Notes: generated by a model from the letters alone, not told the origin. A stretch of 32,511 nt of DNA from UBA3700 sp002372775 (GCA_946615965.1 CAMOIC010000013.1:1-32511); one strand, 5' to 3'. Counted from the stretch's first letter, positions 1 through 7,639 are shown. Made by a program: numbers and translations.

Positions 1-54
1 TGCATAATTTTAGTTTTTATTTTTTAAACCGTCCACTTGACAGGGAGCAGTTCA
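1..54 (-). mobile_element. Probable terminus of an IS3-family element, truncated by the window edge
   Basis: Read on the minus strand from position 54, the sequence starts TGAACTGCTCCC and continues with GTCAAGTGGAC and then an A-rich stretch. This follows the pattern of IS3/IS150-type ends as I know them: TG first, then CTGC, a C-run and a GGAC block. If it is an insertion-sequence end, the body lies to the left of the window and its transposase cannot be seen. The end lies 21 bp after the deoB stop codon. No target-site duplication can be checked with one end. A solo end or a MITE would look the same here. Confidence 0.45.
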
Positions 55-75
55 ACATATGTGAGCCCGTTATTT

Positions 76-1239
76 TTATATTAATACTTCTTTTAAGAAA
101 CTTGTTCCTTTCGTATCTTTTTTATCTACACCAAAATAATCTAATATTGTTGCAGATATATCAGCGAAAGTGTTTCGTGTTTTTAAATCTACACCACTCT
201 TTATATGCTTTCCATATATAAGCATTGGAACATATTCTCTTGAGTGATCTGTAGATGGAGTTGCAGGATCGCAACCATGATCTGCTGTGATGATTAATAT
301 ATCATCATCTTTCATTCCCCTTTCAAATTCTTTTAATTGAACATCAAAATCTGTCATAGCAAGAGCATATCCATCTATATCGTTTCTATGTCCATACTTC
401 ATATCAAAATCTACTAGATTCACAAAGCACAAACCTTCAAAATCTCTTTTTTGAATATTAATTGCTACTTCCATTCCTTCATGATTTGAAGAAGTTCTAT
501 TACTCTCACTTACACTTTTTCCTGCAAAGATATCATATATCTTACCAACGGAAATTGTTGCCAAGCCTTCTTCTTTTAATAAATCTAGCATTGTGTTCTT
601 AGGTGGAACTAATGAAAAATCATGACGGTTAGCAGTTCTTGTAAATGGATAATTGCCATTAAATGGTCTTGCTATAACTCTACCCACTGCATGTTCGCCT
701 TGCAAAATCTCTCTTGCAATTTCACAATATCTATATAATTCTTGAACAGGAACTACATCCTCATGCGCAGCTATTTGGAATACACTATCTGCAGATGTAT
801 AAACAATTAAGGCACCACTCTTTATGTGTTCTTCGCCATAATCCTTTATAACTTCTGTTCCTGAATATGGTTTATTACATAAAGTCTTTCTACCTGTCTT
901 ATTTTCGAATTGTTCTATTATATCTTTTGGAAATCCATTTGGATAAGTTGGAAATGGTTTTTCAGATACAAGTCCTGCAATTTCCCAATGGCCTATTGTT
1001 GTATCCTTACCCATTGATTCTTCTTTTAATCTTGCAAAAGAACCTGTTGGTTTATCTATCCCACCACCAACTGTTTCAATATTAAATAGTCCCATATCAA
1101 TTAGATTAGGACAATTAAAACTCTTATTCTTTCTTATTACCCCTAGAGTATTACTTCCCTCGTCATGCCATTTATATGCATCTGGCATTTCTCCGCAACC
1201 GCAACTATCTAGGACTATAATGAATACTCTCTTAGACAT
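76..1239 (-). CDS. deoB: Phosphopentomutase DeoB
   Basis: This enzyme interconverts (deoxy)ribose-1-phosphate and (deoxy)ribose-5-phosphate, linking the nucleoside phosphorylases to deoxyribose-phosphate aldolase. It is a cytosolic alkaline-phosphatase-superfamily metalloenzyme. The 387-residue length is normal for the bacterial family. Visible motifs are the N-terminal metal site VLDSCGCGEMPDA (Asp11), the catalytic segment GKDTTIGHWEIAG with probable nucleophile Thr80, and the C-terminal metal-binding DHGCDPATPSTDHSRE. It is last in a tight deoA-deoC-deoD-deoB operon and starts 3 bp after the deoD stop. No convincing rho-independent terminator follows; the sequence instead runs into a probable IS3-type end. 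I see no damage to the gene. Confidence 0.97.
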   Translation of the reverse strand: MSKRVFIIVLDSCGCGEMPDAYKWHDEGSNTLGVIRKNKSFNCPNLIDMGLFNIETVGGGIDKPTGSFARLKEESMGKDTTIGHWEIAGLVSEKPFPTYPNGFPKDIIEQFENKTGRKTLCNKPYSGTEVIKDYGEEHIKSGALIVYTSADSVFQIAAHEDVVPVQELYRYCEIAREILQGEHAVGRVIARPFNGNYPFTRTANRHDFSLVPPKNTMLDLLKEEGLATISVGKIYDIFAGKSVSESNRTSSNHEGMEVAINIQKRDFEGLCFVNLVDFDMKYGHRNDIDGYALAMTDFDVQLKEFERGMKDDDILIITADHGCDPATPSTDHSREYVPMLIYGKHIKSGVDLKTRNTFADISATILDYFGVDKKDTKGTSFLKEVLI

Positions 1240-1242
1240 TCT

Positions 1243-1947
1243 CTAAGCCAATTCTAAGGCTATCTCCATCATTTTTGTGAAAGATGTACGTCTTTCTTCG
1301 GACGTTGTAATCTCGTCATTTACAAGGCTATCACTAACCGTACATATACAAAGAGCCTTTTTATGAGCTCTTGCTGCATTACAATATAAAGCTGCAGATT
1401 CCATCTCAACACCTAAAACTCCCATCTTTGCCCAATCTAAAGTACTATTAGAATCATCATAGAATGTATCTGAAGATAAAATATTTCCTACCTTATAATT
1501 AACACCCTTTTCTTCACATAATTCTACAGCTCTTTTTACTAAATCAAAATCAGCTATTGGAGCAAATGTTCCTGGCAATCTATATTGGGAAGCATAATTA
1601 CCATTTGTGCAAGCACCCATAGCAATTATTAAATCTTTAACATGCAAATCTTTATCTAACGAACCACATGAACCAATTCTAATAATTGTTTTAACATCAT
1701 AGAAATTAAATAGTTCGTAAGAATAAATCCCAATTGAAGGTTGTCCCATACCAGATCCCATAACAGATACTTTCTTACCTTTATAGAAACCTGTATATCC
1801 AAGCATTCCTCTAACAGAATTAATTTGCTTACAATCCTCTAAATAAGTCTCTGCAATAAACTTTGCTCTTAATGGATCACCTGGCATCAATACAGTGTCA
1901 GCGAAATCTCCCTTTTTTGCTTCAATGTGTGGTGTAGGTATTGCCAT
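1243..1947 (-). CDS. deoD: Purine-nucleoside phosphorylase, DeoD type
   Basis: DeoD phosphorolyses purine (deoxy)nucleosides to free base and (deoxy)ribose-1-phosphate. The 234-residue length fits the hexameric type-I phosphorylases rather than the longer trimeric PNPs. Family features visible are the N-terminal TPHI(E/N) segment, MPGDPLRAKFIAE (phosphate-binding loop), RIGSCGSL, GVEMESAALY (ribose contacts) and CTVSDSL with the catalytic aspartate near the C-terminus. A strong ribosome-binding site (GGGGGAG) lies just before the ATG, in the 9-bp gap after deoC. Its sugar-phosphate product feeds DeoB, encoded immediately downstream. Confidence 0.96.
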   Translation of the reverse strand: MAIPTPHIEAKKGDFADTVLMPGDPLRAKFIAETYLEDCKQINSVRGMLGYTGFYKGKKVSVMGSGMGQPSIGIYSYELFNFYDVKTIIRIGSCGSLDKDLHVKDLIIAMGACTNGNYASQYRLPGTFAPIADFDLVKRAVELCEEKGVNYKVGNILSSDTFYDDSNSTLDWAKMGVLGVEMESAALYCNAARAHKKALCICTVSDSLVNDEITTSEERRTSFTKMMEIALELA

Positions 1948-1956
1948 AAACTCCCC

Positions 1957-2616
1957 CTATTTACTTTCCATTTCTTTTACTATTTTTACTATTCTACTAG
2001 TACCAAGTCTAGAAGCACCAAGTTTAATAAACTCTTCGGCATCATCAATCGAAGATATTCCACCTGCTGCTTTCATTTTAACATCTGGACCAATATGTTT
2101 TGCAAAAAGCTTTATATCATCAAATGTGGCACCGGCTTTTGAAAACCCTGTAGATGTCTTAATATAATCAGCTTTAGCTTCAGTTACTAATTCACACATT
2201 TTTATCTTTTCATCGTCAGTTAATAAACATGTCTCAATAATAACTTTTAATATCTTTTCTCCGCATAGAGACTTTAGTGTCATTATCTCATTTAGAACAT
2301 ATCCATAATTCTTGGCCTTTAATTCGCCAATATTAATAACCATATCTATCTCATCAGCACCATTGTTTAGCGCATCTTGAGTTTCTAATGCTTTAATTGC
2401 TGTTGTATTATAGCCATTTGGGAAACCAATAACAGTACAAATCTTTACTTTATCTTGCACATATTCTTTTGCCCTTTTAACAAATACTGGAGGAATACAA
2501 ACTGATGCAGTTTTATATTTCATTCCATCATCGCAAATAGCTTTTATATCTTCCCAAGTAGCACTTTGAGATAATAATGTATGATCACATTTTCCTAATA
2601 TTTCCTTAATATCCAT
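1957..2616 (-). CDS. deoC: Deoxyribose-phosphate aldolase
   Basis: DeoC cleaves 2-deoxyribose-5-phosphate to glyceraldehyde-3-phosphate and acetaldehyde, the last step of deoxynucleoside catabolism. The 219-residue class-I aldolase has the Schiff-base lysine Lys153 in DYIKTSTGF, the proton-relay residues Asp91 (EIDMVINIG) and Lys182 (MKAAGGI), and an N-terminal DHTLL motif. All catalytic residues are present. It lies between deoA and deoD with gaps of only 9 bp on each side, so co-transcription is almost certain. Confidence 0.97.
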   Translation of the reverse strand: MDIKEILGKCDHTLLSQSATWEDIKAICDDGMKYKTASVCIPPVFVKRAKEYVQDKVKICTVIGFPNGYNTTAIKALETQDALNNGADEIDMVINIGELKAKNYGYVLNEIMTLKSLCGEKILKVIIETCLLTDDEKIKMCELVTEAKADYIKTSTGFSKAGATFDDIKLFAKHIGPDVKMKAAGGISSIDDAEEFIKLGASRLGTSRIVKIVKEMESK

Positions 2617-2625
2617 ATTTATCCT

Positions 2626-3927
2626 TTATTGAACTATTCCTAGCACCAATGGTCTAACTATTGGTGGTTCTTTACATATCTTTGTAGATAATAATAACAT
2701 ATTATTTGCTTCAGCAAGCGAACTTTCGTTTGATGTATATAATGTTGCTATAACATCGCCTGGATATACATAATCGCCTGTCTTTTTATTAAGCATTATA
2801 CCTGCTGAATAATCGATATTATCTTCTTTTCTATTTCTGCCTGCTCCAAGTATTACACTTGCCATTCCATACTTTTCTGTATCAACTTGGCATATAAATC
2901 CTTCTTTATCTGCCTTAACTTCTTTTGTATATGGAGCTACGCTAAATTTAGATACATCTTTTATAAAACTGCTATCCCCGCCTTGTGCTTCAACCATCTT
3001 TACAAACGTATCAAAAGCACTTCCATTAGCAATAGCCTCTTTAACTTTTAACTTGCATTCATCGTATGTTCCAACCTTTGCAAGAGAAAGCATATTAGTT
3101 GCTAATATAACACATAAATCTTCAAGATCTTTTGGGCCTTCTCCTTTTAGTGTTTTAACAGCTTCTATTACTTCAAGGGAATTTCCTATTGCATTTCCTA
3201 AAGGTCTATCCATATCTGTAATTAAAGCTCTCATAGCTTTACCAGCACGATTACCAATATCTACCATAGACTTAGCAAGCTTCTTGCTTTCTTCTACCGT
3301 CTTACATAAAGCGCCTGAACCGGATTTTACATCAAGAACGATACAATCATCGTCTGCTGCTAATTTCTTGCCCATTATGCTTGATACGATTAGAGGAAGA
3401 GAATCTACAGTCGATGTAACATCTCTTAATGCATAAAGCTTTTTATCTGCAGGAGCAAGTTCTTTGCTTTGTCCAACAATACATATACCTATATCATTTA
3501 CAATATCTATAAACTTCTTTTCTTCTATCTCAGTATTAAAACCAGGAATAGCTTCTAATTTATCTATCGTTCCGCCTGTGTGTCCAAGTCCTCTTCCACT
3601 CATTTTTGCAACTTTAACGCCTAATGATGCAACGATTGGAGCTACTACTAAGCTTGTCTTATCTCCAACACCGCCAGTAGAATGCTTGTCTACTCTTATA
3701 CCATTAACATTCGAGAAATCTAATCTCTCCCCTGAATCTCTAATAGCAAAAGTTAAATCGGCAGTTTCTCTGTCATTCATGCCCTTATAAAATATAGCCA
3801 TTAATAGAGCTGATACTTGATAATCTGGAATTTGACCTTCTACATAACCTTTAATAAAGAAATCAATCTCATCCTTTGTCAGTTCTTGTCCGTCTCTCTT
3901 TTTACGGATAACATCAACCATTCTCAT
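2626..3927 (-). CDS. deoA: Pyrimidine-nucleoside phosphorylase (thymidine phosphorylase family)
   Basis: This enzyme phosphorolyses pyrimidine nucleosides (thymidine, deoxyuridine, probably uridine) to base and sugar-1-phosphate. The 433 residues match the Bacillota Pdp/Pyn branch of the thymidine-phosphorylase family. The phosphate-binding KHSTGGVGD is at 81-89 and the family signature SGRGLGHTGGTIDKLE at about 110-125, with the usual helical N-terminal domain and C-terminal alpha/beta lobe. The first ATG is preferred because AGAGGG lies 7 bp upstream; an ATG two codons later is less well spaced. It is the first gene of the deo operon, after a 640-bp gene-free interval. The pdp gene symbol would be equally valid; thymidine versus broad pyrimidine specificity cannot be told from sequence alone. 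Confidence 0.95.
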   Translation of the reverse strand: MRMVDVIRKKRDGQELTKDEIDFFIKGYVEGQIPDYQVSALLMAIFYKGMNDRETADLTFAIRDSGERLDFSNVNGIRVDKHSTGGVGDKTSLVVAPIVASLGVKVAKMSGRGLGHTGGTIDKLEAIPGFNTEIEEKKFIDIVNDIGICIVGQSKELAPADKKLYALRDVTSTVDSLPLIVSSIMGKKLAADDDCIVLDVKSGSGALCKTVEESKKLAKSMVDIGNRAGKAMRALITDMDRPLGNAIGNSLEVIEAVKTLKGEGPKDLEDLCVILATNMLSLAKVGTYDECKLKVKEAIANGSAFDTFVKMVEAQGGDSSFIKDVSKFSVAPYTKEVKADKEGFICQVDTEKYGMASVILGAGRNRKEDNIDYSAGIMLNKKTGDYVYPGDVIATLYTSNESSLAEANNMLLLSTKICKEPPIVRPLVLGIVQ

Positions 3928-4057
3928 AATTATTCCCTCTTCTTATTTATTATATATTATTTTATATAATATTAAAATATGACTTATTACTTCGTAATAT
4001 CTCATAATTTGGCTACATTAAAAACATTTTACCAAACAAGCTAGTTTTCTTAAGATT
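3928..4057 (-). promoter_or_regulatory. Candidate promoter and leader of the deo operon with a small palindrome
   Basis: On the minus strand, TTAAGA (4053-4048) and an extended -10, TGGTAAAAT (-10 hexamer at 4031-4026), are 16 bp apart and would start transcription about 90 nt before deoA. The hexamers are imperfect and other AT-rich -10-like sequences lie closer to the gene, so this is only a candidate. The interval also contains a perfect inverted repeat, TATTAC-TTC-GTAATA (3985-3999), that could be an operator. I see no purine-riboswitch or T-box features. Confidence 0.35.
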
Positions 4058-4122
4058 TTTTAATATTTATTTCATACTTGATTTCTACAATAAAGGTGTA
4101 AGAAATAAAGAAAACTTTTAGA
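4058..4122 (+). promoter_or_regulatory. Upstream block of small-RNA unit A (duplicated in unit B)
   Basis: This 65-bp block has exactly the same length as a second block at 4292-4356, with about 77% identity by hand alignment and no gaps. Conserved parts are TTTTAATATT, ATTTCAT, TTGA, a TACA/ATA core and the final AAAACTTTTAGA. A block fixed in length and position before each copy of a hairpin RNA is what a shared promoter plus RNA 5' end would look like. A TACAAT (4086-4091) may be the -10, but I cannot place a convincing -35. The core also contains partial dyad symmetry (TTTCTACA...TGTAAGAAA). Confidence 0.45.
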
Positions 4123-4215
4123 TGAATTCTGGTGCTAGGAAGTTGTGCACCTAAGCACCAGAAAGTCTCCAAAGAATAACCAAGGTCGTACAATTGTGTA
4201 CGGCCTTATTACATT
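4100..4215 (+). ncRNA. Predicted small RNA A with one copy of a conserved hairpin motif
   Basis: The unit carries CTTTTAGA (4115-4122), a 10-bp hairpin TTCTGGTGCT/AGCACCAGAA (4127-4136 with 4154-4163), an apical AGG/CCT pairing around the loop AGTTGTGC (4141-4148), and GTCTCC (4165-4170). A second hairpin (4182-4207) followed by a T-rich tail could terminate it. There is no plausible ORF. The 5' end is a guess because the promoter core is not resolved. Plus-strand orientation is favoured by a G-U pair in the terminator stem that would be A-C on the other strand. I do not recognise the RNA family. Confidence 0.5.
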
Positions 4216-4216
4216 T
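4182..4216 (+). terminator. Weak rho-independent terminator after small RNA A
   Basis: A 10-bp stem AAGGTCGTAC/GTACGGCCTT with a 6-nt loop is followed by TTATTACATTT. The stem is strong and contains one G-U pair on the plus strand. The T-tract is interrupted, so termination may be partial. The stem is nearly symmetrical, so it might also act on minus-strand transcripts. Confidence 0.5.
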
Positions 4217-4291
4217 ATAAACCACAACATATAGTACTATATATAGATTTATTAAAAGATTTTTACACAACATATTGATTTTTTTAAAAAC

Positions 4292-4356
4292 TTTTAATAT
4301 TCATTTCATTATTGAGTTTTACACTATAAGTGTGAAGAAAAGGAAAAACTTTTAGA
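4292..4356 (+). promoter_or_regulatory. Upstream block of small-RNA unit B
   Basis: This is the second copy of the 65-bp block before unit A, aligned without gaps and ending in the same AAAACTTTTAGA. Its centre has a clearer dyad, TTTACACT-ATA-AGTGTGAA (4318-4336), 7 of 8 pairs matching, which may be an operator or overlap the -10 (TATAAG). Strict length conservation with sequence drift suggests selection on spacing. Confidence 0.45.
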
Positions 4357-4503
4357 TAGCGCTTGGTGCTTGGGTAGTTGTGCACCTTAAAGCACCAACG
4401 CGTCTCCTTACTAAACAAGAACTTTTAGATTCCTGGCACAAGGTAGTTGTGCACCTTATGCCAGGATGTCTCCAATATCTAGCAAGTCTAGATATTTTTT
4501 TAT
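4335..4503 (+). ncRNA. Predicted small RNA B with two copies of the hairpin motif
   Basis: The first copy has CTTTTAGA at 4349-4356, a stem TTGGTGCTT/AAGCACCAA (4363-4371 with 4390-4398, extended by GCG/CGC), loop AGTTGTGC (4376-4383) and GTCTCC (4402-4407). The second has CTTTTAGA at 4422-4429, a stem TCCTGGCA/TGCCAGGA (4431-4438 with 4459-4466), loop AGTTGTGC (4445-4452) and GTCTCC (4468-4473). The stem sequence differs from unit A while pairing is kept, so the structure is RNA-like. A strong terminator follows the last copy directly. There is no coding potential. The 5' end is approximate and the family is not recognised. Confidence 0.55.
4474..4503 (+). terminator. Rho-independent terminator of small RNA B
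   Basis: The stem AATATCTAG/CTAGATATT with loop CAAGT is followed by a run of seven T on the plus strand. The minus strand has no T-tract after this stem, so it marks plus-strand transcription. It faces the glyA terminator about 13 bp away, giving a convergent pair. Confidence 0.75.
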
Positions 4504-4515
4504 ATTCTCAAAGAC

Positions 4516-4549
4516 AAAAAAAATCGACTCCCCTATTAAGAGGAGCCGA
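4516..4549 (-). terminator. Rho-independent terminator of the glyA operon
   Basis: On the minus strand, a 10-bp stem TCGGCTCCTC/GGGGAGTCGA with loop TTAATA precedes eight T. Two G-U pairs form only on the minus strand. It ends the long operon whose last gene is glyA. Confidence 0.88.
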
Positions 4550-4567
4550 CATATAAACAATCAATTA

Positions 4568-5824
4568 TTATCTAATGATATCGTTAGCGTATAGTGGATA
4601 CTTATCGCAAAGAGCAACAACCTTTTGTGTGCATCTTTCGATAGCAGCTTCGCCGTTATCAATTAGATCAGCAATACAGTCAGCAATAATTAGCATATCG
4701 TCTTCCTTCATTCCTCTAGCTGTAACAGCAGGAGTACCGATACGAACACCACTTGTTACGAATGGCTTTTGTGTATCGAATGGGATAGCGTTCTTATTAG
4801 CTGTAATATGAGCAGCATCAAGTAAAGCTTCAAGTTCCTTACCTGTCTTACCCTTCTTTGTTAAGTCGATAAGCATTAAGTGGTTATCTGTACCACCAGA
4901 AACTAGATCTACACCCTTAGCTAATAATGCTTCAGATAGAACCTTAGCATTCTTAACGATTTGTTGTTGGTAAGCCTTGAATTCTGGAGTTAAAGCTTCT
5001 TTTAATGCTACTGCCTTAGCAGCGATAACGTGCATTAAAGGACCACCTTGTGTACCTGGGAAGATAGCCTTATTAATCTTTGCAAATAATTCTTCATCAT
5101 TTGTTAAGATTAAACCACCTCTTGGTCCACGTAATGTCTTGTGAGTTGTTGTTGTAACAACATCTGCAATACCTACTGGTGATGGATGGCATCCAGCAGC
5201 AACTAGACCAGCGATGTGAGCCATATCTACCATGAAGTATGCACCAACCTTATCTGCGATTTCTCTGAATCTCTTGAAATCAATAATTCTTGGATATGCA
5301 GAAGCACCAGCTAAGATTAACTTTGGCTTGCATTCAAGAGCAATTTTTTCTACTTCATCATAATCGATAGTACATGTTTCCTTAGAAACTTCGTAAGGAA
5401 CGATATTAAAATACTTACCAGAAATGTTTACTGGGCTACCATGAGATAAGTGACCGCCATGTGCAAGTGACATAGAAAGTACTGTATCGCCTGGTTGTAG
5501 TAAAGCGAAGAATGTAGCTAAGTTAGCGTTAGCACCTGAGTGAGGTTGAACGTTAGCAAATTTAGCGCCGAATAATTCACAAGCTCTTTGTCTTGCTAAA
5601 TCTTCAACGATATCTACATATTGACAACCACCGTAATATCTCTTGCCTGGGTAACCTTCAGCATACTTGTTTGTTAAATGAGAACCCATAGCTGCCATAA
5701 CAGCTGGTGATACAATATTTTCACTAGCGATAAGTTCGATATTGTGTTGTTGTCTAGAAAGCTCTAATTCAAAAGCTTCTACTAGTTCTGGATCTGTTGC
5801 TTTAATTGTCTTGAAATCGATCAT
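4568..5824 (-). CDS. glyA: Serine hydroxymethyltransferase
   Basis: GlyA is a PLP enzyme that interconverts serine plus tetrahydrofolate and glycine plus 5,10-methylene-tetrahydrofolate, the main source of one-carbon units. The 418-residue protein has the family segments LIASENIVSPAV near the N-terminus, KYAEGYPGKRYYGG, the PLP aspartate in FMVDMAHIAGL, and the PLP lysine Lys229 in TTTTHKTLRGPRGG. A good ribosome-binding site (AAGGAGAA) precedes the ATG, 25 bp after aspS. It is the last gene of its operon, followed by a clear terminator. TrmFO, encoded in the same operon, uses the methylene-tetrahydrofolate that GlyA makes, a plausible functional link. Confidence 0.98.
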   Translation of the reverse strand: MIDFKTIKATDPELVEAFELELSRQQHNIELIASENIVSPAVMAAMGSHLTNKYAEGYPGKRYYGGCQYVDIVEDLARQRACELFGAKFANVQPHSGANANLATFFALLQPGDTVLSMSLAHGGHLSHGSPVNISGKYFNIVPYEVSKETCTIDYDEVEKIALECKPKLILAGASAYPRIIDFKRFREIADKVGAYFMVDMAHIAGLVAAGCHPSPVGIADVVTTTTHKTLRGPRGGLILTNDEELFAKINKAIFPGTQGGPLMHVIAAKAVALKEALTPEFKAYQQQIVKNAKVLSEALLAKGVDLVSGGTDNHLMLIDLTKKGKTGKELEALLDAAHITANKNAIPFDTQKPFVTSGVRIGTPAVTARGMKEDDMLIIADCIADLIDNGEAAIERCTQKVVALCDKYPLYANDIIR

Positions 5825-5849
5825 TTATTTATTTCTCCTTGTTTATATA

Positions 5850-7637
5850 CTAGTTGTTTTTAGTTTCAATTTTTAAATCTGCAAGTTGTTGTGGATCAAC
5901 TGCTGATGGAGCATCACTCATTAGACATGATGCATTTTGTACCTTAGGGAATGCAATAACATCTTTAATGTTATCTATTTGTCCACAAAGCATTGTCATT
6001 CTATCTAGACCGAATGCTAAACCACCATGAGGAGGAGCTCCATACTTGAATGCGTCTACGAAGAATCCAAACTTCTCTTTAATTTGTTCTTGTGTTAAAC
6101 CAATTAAATTGAATATCTTCTTTTGTAATTCAGGGTTATGAATTCTTATAGAACCACCACCTGCTTCTTGTCCATTAATAACCATATCGTAAGCATTTGA
6201 TCTTACATTAATTGGATCTGTATCTAATAAGCCGAAGTCTTCTACCATTGGGCTTGTGAATGGGTGATGCATTGCAACTAATCTTTGTTCTTCTTCACTC
6301 CACTCGAACATTGGGAATTCTGTTACCCATAGGAAGTCATATTGAGACTTGTCGAATAATTCATATTTTGAAGCAATTTCACATCTTAATGCACCAAGAG
6401 CATCAAATGTAACTTTTGGCTTATCTGAAGCAACGAAGAATAATACGTCTCCCTCTTCAGCATTTAATTTAGCAAGGATTGCCTTTTGTTCATCTTCTGT
6501 TAAGAACTTAAAGAATGAAGATGTAACACCTTCTGGCTTAACCATTGCCCAAGCAAGACCCTTTGCACCATATGACTTAACAAATTCGCCATATGCATCC
6601 ATATCTTTTCTTGTCATCTTAGATACTAAGCCCTTAGCGTTAATAGCTCTTACTGCACCACCATTTGCTACAGCTCCTGAGAATACACCAAAGCCGCAAT
6701 CTTTAACGATATCAGATATGTTGTTTAATTCTAAGCCGAATCTTGTATCTGGCTTATCTGAGCCCCATCTTTCCATAGCTTCTTTCCAAGTGATTCTTCT
6801 GAATGGACCATCGAATGTACATCCACAGCATTCTGAGAATACTTTCTTAATTAAACCTTCTGCTACTCCCATAACATCTTCACAAGATTCAACATAGCTC
6901 ATTTCTAAGTCGATTTGTGTGAATTCTGGTTGACGGTTAGCACGTAAGTCTTCATCTCTGAAGCATCTTGCGATTTGGTAATATCTATCCATACCAGCAA
7001 TCATTAATAATTGCTTATATAATTGTGGAGATTGTGGTAAAGCATAAAATTCACCTGGGTGAACACGAGATGGTACTAAATAGTCTCTAGCGCCTTCTGG
7101 AGTAGATTTACCAAGACATGGAGTTTCGATATCTAAGAAACCATTGTCTGATAAATAATTTCTAACAATATGAGTAATCTTATCTCTTAAGATAAGAGCC
7201 TTTTGTAATGAAGGTCTTCTTAAATCAAGATATCTATATGTTAATCTTAGATTTTCATTAACCTTAGCATCATCCTTAATTTCGAAAGGAGTTGTTTCAG
7301 CTTCTGCTAAAATCTTTAAGCCTGTAGCTAAGATTTCGATTTCACCAGTTGGTAAAGTCTTATTAATATTGCTACCTCTTGATCTAACTGTTCCTGTAAT
7401 TGCAACAACATATTCTGTTCTTAGAGTTGTAGCTCTTTCAAACACTTCTTTATCTACGTTATCATCAAAAGCAACTTGAACAAGACCTGAGATGTCTCTA
7501 ACGTCGATAAACAATAAGTTACCTAAATTTCTATATTTTGCTACGAAGCCCATTACTGTTACTTCGCTTCCAATGTCACTACCTCTTAAAACACCACACT
7601 TATGTGTTCTTTTTGTGCTTCCTAAGATATCTACCAT
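5850..7637 (-). CDS. aspS: Aspartyl-tRNA synthetase
   Basis: AspS is a class-II synthetase charging tRNA-Asp. The 595-residue length is that of the bacterial type. An N-terminal OB-fold anticodon-binding domain (about 1-110) is followed by the catalytic core with motif 2 FRDEDLRANRQPEFTQ, a GAD insertion domain at mid-length, and motif 3 GGLAFGLDRMTMLCG near the C-terminus, followed by KVQNASCLMSDAPS. It starts 2 bp after the hisS stop, so the two are co-translated or co-transcribed; the hisS-aspS pair is common in Bacillota. No T-box leader separates it from hisS. Whether it also charges tRNA-Asn cannot be judged here. Confidence 0.98.
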   Translation of the reverse strand: MVDILGSTKRTHKCGVLRGSDIGSEVTVMGFVAKYRNLGNLLFIDVRDISGLVQVAFDDNVDKEVFERATTLRTEYVVAITGTVRSRGSNINKTLPTGEIEILATGLKILAEAETTPFEIKDDAKVNENLRLTYRYLDLRRPSLQKALILRDKITHIVRNYLSDNGFLDIETPCLGKSTPEGARDYLVPSRVHPGEFYALPQSPQLYKQLLMIAGMDRYYQIARCFRDEDLRANRQPEFTQIDLEMSYVESCEDVMGVAEGLIKKVFSECCGCTFDGPFRRITWKEAMERWGSDKPDTRFGLELNNISDIVKDCGFGVFSGAVANGGAVRAINAKGLVSKMTRKDMDAYGEFVKSYGAKGLAWAMVKPEGVTSSFFKFLTEDEQKAILAKLNAEEGDVLFFVASDKPKVTFDALGALRCEIASKYELFDKSQYDFLWVTEFPMFEWSEEEQRLVAMHHPFTSPMVEDFGLLDTDPINVRSNAYDMVINGQEAGGGSIRIHNPELQKKIFNLIGLTQEQIKEKFGFFVDAFKYGAPPHGGLAFGLDRMTMLCGQIDNIKDVIAFPKVQNASCLMSDAPSAVDPQQLADLKIETKNN

Positions 7638-7639
7638 AA

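Noticed and set aside
3053..3436. Long open frame antisense to deoA
   Set aside because: It lies wholly within a well-conserved gene, has no good ribosome-binding site, and its composition reads like the reverse of a real gene.
4100..4473. CRISPR array
   Set aside because: The three units vary in stem sequence and spacing, the distances are uneven (about 235 and 73 bp), and no cas genes are near.
4100..4480. Minus-strand riboswitch for the deo operon (GGAGAC...hairpin reading)
   Set aside because: The stronger terminator and G-U pairs favour the plus strand, a candidate deo promoter lies downstream of the repeats, and no known purine, glycine or tetrahydrofolate aptamer core is visible.
6349..6897. 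182-codon open frame antisense to aspS
   Set aside because: Shadow of the aspS reading frame; no family resemblance and no upstream signals.
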